Under the pieces are notes generated by a model. The model did no database searches and was not told the origin of the DNA. It saw only the letters and a list, made by a program, of their open reading frames with translations. DNA of 64,000 nucleotides from the NCBI GenBank assembly GCA_905207705.1, contig CAJLMA010000002.1, positions 248,001-312,000 of the forward strand, written 5' to 3'. Positions 46,066 to 54,001 of the stretch are shown one piece after another. The translations under genes were made by a program, and so were the position numbers. Source of the stretch: an uncultured Prevotellaceae bacterium. GTDB taxonomy: Bacteria; Bacteroidota; Bacteroidia; Bacteroidales; Muribaculaceae. The first letter of the stretch is position 1; each line of letters begins with the position of its first letter.

Positions 46066-46121
46066 ACTGTTCAGGTTTTCACATAAGCTCATCTGAATGT
46101 TAATGTAAAAACCTGAACAGT
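46066..46121. terminator. 14-bp inverted repeat between the DksA-like gene and lspA
   Basis: ACTGTTCAGGTTTT (46066-46079) and its exact complement (46108-46121) enclose a 28-nt loop. On the minus strand it is followed by TGTTAAAAATAAG, a poor T tract. It may be a terminator or attenuator upstream of lspA. Confidence 0.55.
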
Positions 46122-46152
46122 CTCTTGTTACAATATTTAAATTCCGTAGCGA

Positions 46153-46539
46153 CTACGACTTCCTGTTTGCAGAGTTCTTCGCCTCGATTGCCAATGTGGC
46201 GTGAGGCACTGCGCGTAAACGCTCTTTCGGAATCAACTTACCTGTCTCACGGCAAACGCCGTAGGTTTTGTTTTCTATGCGAACGAGAGCAGCCTGCAAC
46301 TTTTGTATAAATTTCAACTGGCGTTGAGCAAGTTGTCCGGCTTCTTCTTTTCCGAGCGTATTGGCACCTTCTTCAAGAATCTTGAATGTAGGTGAAGTAT
46401 CGGAAGTGTCGTTCCCGTCCGAATTCATTACATTAGACTTCAACAATTCATAATCTTTCATTGCTTTGTCCAGCTTTGCAAGAATTAGTTCCTTAAATTC
46501 CTGCAACTCTTCATCTGAATAACGGGTTCTTTCACTCAT
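46153..46539 (-). CDS. TraR/DksA-like protein with degenerate zinc finger
   Basis: 128 residues: an N-terminal coiled-coil (to about 90), then a DksA/TraR C4 zinc-finger region. Only Cys96 of the four zinc cysteines remains (YGVCRETGKLIPKERLRAVPHATLAIEAK); the others are Thr99, Ala117 and Ala120. DksA proteins enter the RNA polymerase secondary channel and modulate transcription; whether this one does is inference. It lies 36 bp after ileS. Confidence 0.85.
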   Translation of the reverse strand: MSERTRYSDEELQEFKELILAKLDKAMKDYELLKSNVMNSDGNDTSDTSPTFKILEEGANTLGKEEAGQLAQRQLKFIQKLQAALVRIENKTYGVCRETGKLIPKERLRAVPHATLAIEAKNSANRKS

Positions 46540-46575
46540 AAGTCAATTTGGTATATTAAAGGTTAATTTTTAATC

Positions 46576-49500
46576 TCACGCCTTTTTGATTTCCACCAAT
46601 AACGTTGCATCGTCGAGCGTAACAGCTTCGGCATCCTCTGCATTGATATTGCCATCCACTTCTATAGACTTGGCCAATACCTGCTTCGAAATATAACCGT
46701 TAAACTCCGATATTGCCTCATCTGTTTCCGGATTGCTCGAAATCCTGACAACAATGCGGTCAGTGATTTCAAACTTATGGCTCTTGCGTATGTTTTGGAT
46801 ACGATTTACTATCTCGCGAGCAATGCCTTCCCTCTTGAGTTCGTCGGTAACAGTAATATCCAAAGCAACAGTGAGACGCCCATAGTTTGCAACAAGCCAG
46901 CCTGGAATATCTTCCGATATCACTTCTGCGTCATCGGCATTGATAACGACTTGCTGGTCGTTTATATCAAATGTGAACTTGCCATCTTTTTCAAAGTCAA
47001 GGATGTCGCTCTGGCTCATTTTAGCAACCATCTGCGACAATTGCTTCATCACCGGGCCATATTTCGGACCGAGCTTTCTGAAGTCGGGCTTTACTTTCTT
47101 CACAAGAATGCCATCTTCGTTCCCGACAAATTTTATATCCTTGACATTTACTTCCGACATTATCAACTGGCTCATGGCTTCTATGTTACGCTTCTGGGCT
47201 TCATCAACCACAGGAACCATGATAGCCGAAAGAGGCTGCTTCACTTTAAGATTCTTCTTTCTTCTCAAAGCAAGAACCATCGATGTTATGTCTTGAGCCA
47301 TTTGCATTTGCTCTTCAAGCATCTTGTCGACATGTCCATCCGAAACCGGATACTTGGCCAAATGCACCGACTTCTCGCAGTTGCAAGAAACAACTGTCAG
47401 ATCCCTGTACAATTTATCGGCAATGAACGGCGATACAGGAGCCATGAGAAGTGCTACAGTTTCAAGGCACTTGTAAAGCGTTTGATATGCCGACAACTTG
47501 TCGGTATTCATTTCCCCGCCCCAGAATCTTTTTCTGTTCAATCTCACATACCAGTTGCTCAAATTGTCGCAAACGAAATCTTGAATGGCTCTCGTTGCTT
47601 TCGTAGGCTCATAATCTTCCATCTGTGATCCAACTTCTGCAATGAGAGTGTTGAGCAATGAAAGTATCCATCGATCTATTTCCGGACGTTCCTCATAAGG
47701 AACTTCGGGCTGAGAATTGTCGAAATTATCCACATTTGCATAAAGCGCAAAGAATGAATATGTATTGTACAAAGTTCCAAAGAATTTACGGCTCACTTCC
47801 ATCACTCCGTTTTCGTCAAATTTCAAGTTGTCCCACGGAGATGAATTTGAAACCATGTACCATCTTACGGCATCTGCCCCATACTTGTCTATAGCCTTGA
47901 ACGGGTCTACGGCATTACCGAGACGCTTACTCATTTTGTTTCCGTTCTTGTCGAGTACAAGTCCATTGGATATCACTGACTTGAATGCCACGCTGTCGAA
48001 GACCATAGTGGCTATGGCATGAAGCGTGAAGAACCATCCGCGCGTTTGGTCGACACCCTCGGCTATGAAATCGGCAGGATATATCGTCCTTCCATCAAGA
48101 ACTTCTTTATTTTCAAATGGATAATGCACTTGGGCATAAGGCATTGAACCCGAATCAAACCATACGTCTATCAAATCGAGTTCTCTCTTCATCGGTTGTC
48201 CGGTTTCCGAAACAAGAATTATATTATCGACATACGGTCGGTGCAAATCTATCTTATGATAATTTTCTTCACTGTAATCTCCCGGAATAAAACCTTTGTC
48301 CTTATATGGATTGCTTTGCATGAAACCGGCTGCCACCGACTTCTCTATCTCGTCATACAACTCGGCGATGCTACCTATGCATTTTTCCTCTCCGGCCTCA
48401 CTGCGCCATATAGGAAGCGGAGTACCCCAGTAACGGCTACGGCTCAAGTTCCAATCATTCAGGTTTTCAAGCCAATTGCCGAATCGTCCTGAACCCGTAT
48501 ATTCCGGCTTCCACCTTATGGTCTTGTTTAGTTCCACCATGCGCTCTTTGCAAGCAGTTGACTTGATAAACCAGCTATCAAGCGGATAATACAATATCGG
48601 CTTGTCGGTTCTCCAGCAATGAGGGTAATTGTGCACATGCTTTTCTATCTTGAATGCAGTGCCTGCTGCCTTCATTTTCATGCACAAGTATATGTTCAAG
48701 TCCTCGGCCTTATTTGCCGCTGCCTCATCATATTTTCCATCTTGGTTGAACTTGGGATCGTAGGCGTTTTTCACATACGCACCCTCGTATTCTCCATACA
48801 ATTCTTTGTTTATGCAATTGGCAACGAATGTCTGATCCAATTCATCAGTCAACCAATACTTGCCCATGAAATCTACCATCGGACGTGTTTCACCTTTGGT
48901 AGTAATCATAAACAACGACGGAATTCCGGCAGCCTTGGCAACATTCGCGTCATCGGCACCAAATGTAGGCGCAATGTGAACGATGCCTGTACCATCTTCG
49001 GTAGTCACATAATCGCCGGGAATTACCCTGAAGCCGTTGTCGTTGATTTTTATTTCATCGCCTATTTTATCAACCGGCTTCACCCATGGGAAAAGTTGTT
49101 CGTACTTGATTCCCACCAATTCCGGGCCTGTAAGTTCAACTACCACGCGATAAGGCACATTCTTGTCTCCAGCCTTATACGCTTCAAAGTCTCCATTCTC
49201 GCATTCGGCATTGAAATATGAATGAACCAACTGCTTTGCAAGAATAAATATGCCCGGCTTGCCATTGTATGGATTGAAGCTTTCTACGGCCACATATTCA
49301 ATCTTAGGCCCAACACACAATGCCGTGTTTGAAGGCAAAGTCCATGGAGTAGTTGTCCACGCGAGCAAGTACAAGTTATCGCCGAATCCGGCCAAAGCGT
49401 TGTCTTTGATGCGTTTCACAGTTGCATTGCCATCATCCACCACCCTGAATTGTGCTGTCACCGTCGTGTCTTTCACGTCACGATAGCATCCTGGCTGGTT

Positions 49501-50085
49501 CAACTCGTGAGAACTCAATCCGGTTCCGGCAGCAGGCGAATAAGGTTGAATTGTATAGCCTTTATACAGCAACCCTTTGTTATATAATTGCTTCAGCAAC
49601 CACCACAATGTCTCTATGTAACTGTTCTCATAAGTGATGTAAGGGTGCTTCATGTCAACCCAATATCCCATTTTATGAGTAAGGTCTTCCCATTCACGGG
49701 TATATTTCATCACTTCTTTCCGACAAGCTGCATTGTAGTCGTCTACCGAAATTTTAGAACCAATATCTTCTTTTGTAATACCCAACGATTTCTCGACAGC
49801 AAGTTCTACCGGCAATCCGTGAGTGTCCCAACCGGCCTTACGCAAGACCTTGAAACCTTTCATTGTCTTATATCGGCATATTATGTCTTTTATGGTTCTT
49901 GCCATTACATGATGGATGCCGGGCATACCATTGGCCGACGGTGGCCCTTCATAAAAAACAAATGACGGTGCGCCTTCACGAGTCGCAACACTTTCGGAAA
50001 ATACATTCTCTTTATCCCATTTTTCCAAAACTTCCTTATTGATTCCCGAAAGGCTGAAATTGCTATATTCGTTGAATTTTTTCAT
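46576..50085 (-). CDS. ileS: Isoleucine--tRNA ligase
   Basis: 1169 residues, the long IleS type. The class I HIGH element is the variant GIHH (residues 56-59, in ANGMPGIHHVMA), and KMSKR is at 717-721. The editing (CP1) domain has TTPWTLPSNTALCV and EDGTGIVHIAPTFG. An anticodon-binding domain and a C-terminal extension follow. It charges tRNA-Ile with isoleucine. It is the first gene of the ileS-dksA-like-lspA-DUF4296-hypothetical run. Confidence 0.97.
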   Translation of the reverse strand: MKKFNEYSNFSLSGINKEVLEKWDKENVFSESVATREGAPSFVFYEGPPSANGMPGIHHVMARTIKDIICRYKTMKGFKVLRKAGWDTHGLPVELAVEKSLGITKEDIGSKISVDDYNAACRKEVMKYTREWEDLTHKMGYWVDMKHPYITYENSYIETLWWLLKQLYNKGLLYKGYTIQPYSPAAGTGLSSHELNQPGCYRDVKDTTVTAQFRVVDDGNATVKRIKDNALAGFGDNLYLLAWTTTPWTLPSNTALCVGPKIEYVAVESFNPYNGKPGIFILAKQLVHSYFNAECENGDFEAYKAGDKNVPYRVVVELTGPELVGIKYEQLFPWVKPVDKIGDEIKINDNGFRVIPGDYVTTEDGTGIVHIAPTFGADDANVAKAAGIPSLFMITTKGETRPMVDFMGKYWLTDELDQTFVANCINKELYGEYEGAYVKNAYDPKFNQDGKYDEAAANKAEDLNIYLCMKMKAAGTAFKIEKHVHNYPHCWRTDKPILYYPLDSWFIKSTACKERMVELNKTIRWKPEYTGSGRFGNWLENLNDWNLSRSRYWGTPLPIWRSEAGEEKCIGSIAELYDEIEKSVAAGFMQSNPYKDKGFIPGDYSEENYHKIDLHRPYVDNIILVSETGQPMKRELDLIDVWFDSGSMPYAQVHYPFENKEVLDGRTIYPADFIAEGVDQTRGWFFTLHAIATMVFDSVAFKSVISNGLVLDKNGNKMSKRLGNAVDPFKAIDKYGADAVRWYMVSNSSPWDNLKFDENGVMEVSRKFFGTLYNTYSFFALYANVDNFDNSQPEVPYEERPEIDRWILSLLNTLIAEVGSQMEDYEPTKATRAIQDFVCDNLSNWYVRLNRKRFWGGEMNTDKLSAYQTLYKCLETVALLMAPVSPFIADKLYRDLTVVSCNCEKSVHLAKYPVSDGHVDKMLEEQMQMAQDITSMVLALRRKKNLKVKQPLSAIMVPVVDEAQKRNIEAMSQLIMSEVNVKDIKFVGNEDGILVKKVKPDFRKLGPKYGPVMKQLSQMVAKMSQSDILDFEKDGKFTFDINDQQVVINADDAEVISEDIPGWLVANYGRLTVALDITVTDELKREGIAREIVNRIQNIRKSHKFEITDRIVVRISSNPETDEAISEFNGYISKQVLAKSIEVDGNINAEDAEAVTLDDATLLVEIKKA

Positions 50086-50116
50086 CTTACAAAATCACAC
50101 TGATTATAATTTTTCG

Positions 50117-50124
50117 CAAATTTA
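50117..50124 (-). promoter_or_regulatory. Probable -7 element of ileS
   Basis: TAAATTTG on the minus strand, 31 bp before the ATG, with TTTC rather than TTTG at the -33 position. Confidence 0.45.
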
Positions 50125-50223
50125 CTATTATTGCCCCTTTTTACGAAATAATTAAAAATAATTATATGTCTTAATGCCCTTGCAACTTGATGCCGGCATG
50201 AAGAATTATTCTTGGCAATGTTA

Positions 50224-51402
50224 TTATTTGGCAGTCTTCGCGCCTTTTAATCCCTTGCCAAGATTAAATATGTTCTGGTCGTAAGAAACGGTTTTCAAGC
50301 CTTGCTCTTGCTTGCGTTTCACTGCCAAAGCCACAAGTTTGTCCATCAACTGCTCAAAACTTATTCCACTGGCTTCCCACAAATAGAACGATAACGACCC
50401 AGGAATCGTATTTATCTCATTGACATATATGTCCCTTGTGTCACGATTGATAATCATGTCGACACGGCTCACTCCATGGCAAGAAAGCACACGGAAAGTC
50501 TCTCGCGCAAGGGATTTTATACGTTCGGTCTCGGCTTCGGGCAGATCGGCAGGAATACGTTTCTGTGCGGCTTGCATGCCTTTTGTGCCCTTGCCACCAC
50601 CTATGTACTTGTCTTCGTATGACAAGAAATCACCGCTCTTTATCGGCTCTTCAAGTACCGAAGCCTGGCTCTCATCGCAGTCGCCAAGCACCGAACAATT
50701 TATTTCTTGCAGATTTTCGACCATATCCTCCACTATTATACGAGTAGAATATATTTCTGCATCATTTATCTTTTCAATCAGTTCATCCCGGCTGGCAGCA
50801 CGGCCTATGCCAACGCTTGACCCGAGGTTGGCCGGCTTGACAATCACCGGGTAACCTATCTCCTTTTCTATCTTATCGATAAGCTCGTTCTGCTGGGCAA
50901 ACCATTGTTTGTCGGTAAACCACACATAATCGACAACAGGTATTCCGCACGACTTCAAAATCATCTTCATTGTTATCTTATCCATGCCGTTGGCGCTCGA
51001 CAGGGTGTTGCAGCCTGCATAAGGGATTCCTATCGACTCAAGAACACCTTCAAAAATGCCATCCTCCCCATTAGAACCGTGCAATACCGGAATAACTACA
51101 TCGAGCGACGTCAGAACATTTGATCCGAAAAGGCTTTTTTTCTTCTTATACAGGTTATAATCTCCGAAACTTGGTTCCATATAGACCTCTTCGGTCATTT
51201 TCAACAAGTCGGGAATATTCCTGTAGTTGGATATTTCAAACAGAGCATCGCCTGTGTACCATTTGCCTTGCTTGGATATGTATATAGGTGTTACGTTATA
51301 TTTGTCCCTGTTTATAGCATGCATCGCTTGGGATGCCGAAATAACTGATATTTCATGCTCTGTCGAACGACCGCCGAAGAACACTCCAATATTTGTTTTC
51401 AT
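50224..51402 (-). CDS. ddl: D-alanine--D-alanine ligase, long form
   Basis: 392 residues, longer than most Ddl (306-365). It starts MKTNIGVFFGGRSTEHEISV. ATP-grasp signatures are PVIVKPANLGSSVGIG, RVDMIINRD and VNEINTIPGS. The omega-loop region FLSYEDKYIGG keeps the Tyr and Lys of D-Ala-D-Ala enzymes rather than the D-lactate-type residues of VanA. The C-terminal 30 residues are a basic extension. It would make the D-Ala-D-Ala dipeptide for MurF. It is 40 bp after the membrane-anchored Mur ligase. Confidence 0.93.
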   Translation of the reverse strand: MKTNIGVFFGGRSTEHEISVISASQAMHAINRDKYNVTPIYISKQGKWYTGDALFEISNYRNIPDLLKMTEEVYMEPSFGDYNLYKKKKSLFGSNVLTSLDVVIPVLHGSNGEDGIFEGVLESIGIPYAGCNTLSSANGMDKITMKMILKSCGIPVVDYVWFTDKQWFAQQNELIDKIEKEIGYPVIVKPANLGSSVGIGRAASRDELIEKINDAEIYSTRIIVEDMVENLQEINCSVLGDCDESQASVLEEPIKSGDFLSYEDKYIGGGKGTKGMQAAQKRIPADLPEAETERIKSLARETFRVLSCHGVSRVDMIINRDTRDIYVNEINTIPGSLSFYLWEASGISFEQLMDKLVALAVKRKQEQGLKTVSYDQNIFNLGKGLKGAKTAK

Positions 51403-51442
51403 TTCAATATATGTGATTTTATATAAATAAGACTTCTATATT

Positions 51443-53041
51443 TCATTTAAACGTGTCGGGCAAATCATTCTCATACAGCACAGTGTCACCCTGCTTTGCC
51501 ATTTCAAGCATCTTGGCCTGAGCTTCGGCAAAAGTCGGGACTGTCACGACTTTTATTTCAGATGCCGTTTTTCGTGAAATACCTTTTAATATGGATTCCT
51601 TGTTATAAGAACCGACAATTATGGCTATGTCGCACGTCTCTGCTATATGTTCACCAAACAGCTCATTGTAATACTCCTGCTTTGCTCCAAGTTCTATCAT
51701 TCCGGGAGTTATGACAATGCGTTGTCCGCCTGTCATGCCTGCCAACACGTCGAGAGCCATGCGCGAACCGTCGGGATTTGAATTGAACGCATCATCTATT
51801 ATTGTAATTCCTCCAGGCGTGCGCTTCACATTCAACCTGTGTTCCACTTGCTCTATCTTGCTCACGGCATATTGTATTTTTTTATCAGGCACATCGAGCT
51901 TCATCGCCATGATGACAGCCGCGAGCAGATTGGAGATATTGAACTCACCGACAAGCTTGGTCGACAGCTCAAGCTCTTTACCATGCCCTTTTATCGTGAA
52001 TGTAGTACCATGCTGGGTATATTTTATATCAGTAGCCACATAATCGCAGCCATTGGCATCGGCATGTGTGGAATAACGGCTCACGGCGACATTATCGACA
52101 GTCCGGTTTGACACATATTCAAAATCATTGTTCAGCACGGCATATCCGTTCTTTGGCAACGCATCTACCAATTCAAATTTAGTGCGTTGCACATTCTCGA
52201 TTGTCTTAAACGACTCCAAGTGCTGCTCTCCCACGGCAGTAATTATCCCATATAAAGGATGCACCAAATCGCATATCTCCTTTATGTCGCCTATGTTCTT
52301 TGCACCCATCTCGACAATAAACACATTGTTATATGGCTTGAGCATCTCCCTGACAGTCCTCACAACCCCCATTGGCGTGTTAAAACTGCCGGGAGTCATG
52401 AGCACCGAATACTTCTCGCTTAATATTCTCGACAAATAATGTTTTGTACTCGTTTTCCCATAACTGCCTGTAACACCGATAATCGTCATATCGGGCATGG
52501 ACGCAAGAATGCGCTTTGCATCATTATAATATCGATTGTTTATAACCTTTTCAACAGGCTTTAGCAGATAATTGGCCACAAGCACGAGAATATATGAAAA
52601 TGGGGCTGTACAAGATAATATTAACGCCGCACGCTTACATGCCAAGGCTTCGCCGTCGGACAAAAATGCAGGCAGCACTGCGGCAACCACCAACACGAAG
52701 CACGCCACCGCAAGTCTCCACACTCGTTTGGTAAACACGAGCGGCTTCTTGTACTTCTTTGTCAACAACGACACACTCTCCAGCACTGCAGCAACAACAA
52801 TGAGAATAACAACATACACCGATGCGCTTAACATTGAGGCTCCTATTAAAAACAAGGCAAAATTCAATATCCTCAAAACAGACATGTATTCACTACTTGT
52901 CGTTATCCACCTCCATAGTCTCTCGTTCCTGTATGAATTTTGTTGCAACATCTGCAAATCCCTTTTAACGACTGCAGCAAGCAGTACAAACATTGCAACG
53001 AAATAGATTACAGATACTATATATTCCAATGATACATCCAT
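51443..53041 (-). CDS. Membrane-anchored MurF-like ligase
   Basis: 532 residues. Residues 1-160 hold about five hydrophobic helices (around 5-25, 57-73, 74-92, 109-127, 137-158) in place of the usual soluble MurF N-terminal substrate domain. The Mur ligase core follows: P-loop GVTGSYGKTST (189-199), FIVEMGAKNIGDI (242-253), HLESF (274-278), RTKFEL, EHR (400-402) and the MurF-type DDAFNSNPD (416-424). The core motifs fit joining of D-Ala-D-Ala or a similar dipeptide to a UDP-muramyl-tripeptide-like acceptor. The tether suggests action at the membrane, perhaps on a lipid-linked substrate; this is inference. It lies between the hydrolase (26 bp) and ddl (40 bp). Confidence 0.85.
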   Translation of the reverse strand: MDVSLEYIVSVIYFVAMFVLLAAVVKRDLQMLQQNSYRNERLWRWITTSSEYMSVLRILNFALFLIGASMLSASVYVVILIVVAAVLESVSLLTKKYKKPLVFTKRVWRLAVACFVLVVAAVLPAFLSDGEALACKRAALILSCTAPFSYILVLVANYLLKPVEKVINNRYYNDAKRILASMPDMTIIGVTGSYGKTSTKHYLSRILSEKYSVLMTPGSFNTPMGVVRTVREMLKPYNNVFIVEMGAKNIGDIKEICDLVHPLYGIITAVGEQHLESFKTIENVQRTKFELVDALPKNGYAVLNNDFEYVSNRTVDNVAVSRYSTHADANGCDYVATDIKYTQHGTTFTIKGHGKELELSTKLVGEFNISNLLAAVIMAMKLDVPDKKIQYAVSKIEQVEHRLNVKRTPGGITIIDDAFNSNPDGSRMALDVLAGMTGGQRIVITPGMIELGAKQEYYNELFGEHIAETCDIAIIVGSYNKESILKGISRKTASEIKVVTVPTFAEAQAKMLEMAKQGDTVLYENDLPDTFK

Positions 53042-53067
53042 GACATGCGAATATTTTGTTCCGAATA

Positions 53068-53850
53068 TTACATTTTCTTCATTTTTGCCTCGTCTCCGAG
53101 GAAATTCTTCAATACGGCCGCAAACTGGTAAGGATTGTCCAAAAAGCTGTAATGGCCGGCACCTTTAAAAACCACCAAACCGGCGTCAGGAATGAGCTTC
53201 TCCATGATTTTTGCATCTTTCACGGGAGTTGCCGTGTCTTTTTCTCCCCAAACAAGCAACGTCGGGCATTTTATACACGACATCACATGCCTTAAATCTT
53301 CATTGACGACTTTGCTCATAATCGTGCGCATCATCTGTGATGCACTGTTATAGTCGCTCGACCCGACTTTGCCCCTGTACTTGTTTATCAACCTTTCCCC
53401 GGTTTCTTTACCTGCGACAAGAGGCAATAATTTCTTTATGGCCTTATATGAATAAACTTTATAATAATATTTCAATGACCTGCGCGGCTTTACACCTGCG
53501 GCATCAACAAGGACAAGTTTCCTTACCTCATTTCGAGACGCAAACAGTATCCCTACTCTTCCGCCGAATGAATGGCCAAGCAATATAGGTGCTGTTACAT
53601 TCTCTGCTTGCAAAAGCTCTTCAATCATTGACGTGTACTGCTCAACACTCCAGACCGACTGCGGTTCGCTGCTTTCGCCAAATCCCGGGAAATCGACATT
53701 ATAAACCTTGAAATTGCCGACAAGCAGCTTTTCAATGCTCGCAAGAGTAGTGTGATTACATCCCCAACCGTGCATGAGCACGACAGGATAACCGTCGCCT
53801 TCAACGGTATAACACAGTTCTACATCTCGTAGCTTGAGAAATTTTTTCAT
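53068..53850 (-). CDS. Alpha/beta hydrolase
   Basis: 260 residues from the ATG at 53850; the longer frame (to 53979) begins upstream of the promoter. The triad is Ser94 (GHSFGGR), Asp205 (WGEKDTATP) and His233 (GAGHYSF), with the oxyanion HGWG near residue 27. No signal peptide is seen. The substrate is unknown; the fold covers esterases, amidases and C-C hydrolases. It is the first gene of the hydrolase-MurF-like-ddl operon. Confidence 0.88.
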   Translation of the reverse strand: MKKFLKLRDVELCYTVEGDGYPVVLMHGWGCNHTTLASIEKLLVGNFKVYNVDFPGFGESSEPQSVWSVEQYTSMIEELLQAENVTAPILLGHSFGGRVGILFASRNEVRKLVLVDAAGVKPRRSLKYYYKVYSYKAIKKLLPLVAGKETGERLINKYRGKVGSSDYNSASQMMRTIMSKVVNEDLRHVMSCIKCPTLLVWGEKDTATPVKDAKIMEKLIPDAGLVVFKGAGHYSFLDNPYQFAAVLKNFLGDEAKMKKM

Positions 53851-53870
53851 TGCTTCATTAAAATTGAATG

Positions 53871-53901
53871 CAAATTTACTACGTTTATATTCGAAAAGCA
53901 A
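53871..53901 (-). promoter_or_regulatory. Promoter of the hydrolase-MurF-like-ddl operon
   Basis: Minus-strand TTG (53899-53901), a 20-bp spacer and TAAATTTG (53871-53878), 20 bp before the ATG at 53850. It decides the start of the hydrolase. Confidence 0.7.
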
Positions 53902-54001
53902 TATATCTCTTTTAAAATGGAAGTCACTAATCTTGCAAAACAGAATGCAAACATACTTCCCGTTTTCCCGATTTTTCATAACTTAGCCAAAAAATAAGTC
54001 T

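Noticed and set aside
46777..47628. 283-residue open frame antisense to ileS
   Set aside because: It lies entirely opposite strongly conserved IleS coding sequence and shows no family signature; it is a frame shadow.
50188..50205. Palindrome around ATGCCGGCAT downstream of ddl
   Set aside because: No loop and no T tract, so it is not a convincing terminator, and nothing else supports a function.
50420..50854. 144-residue plus-strand frame opposite ddl
   Set aside because: It is the complement of ATP-grasp motifs and has serine/arginine-rich low-information composition.
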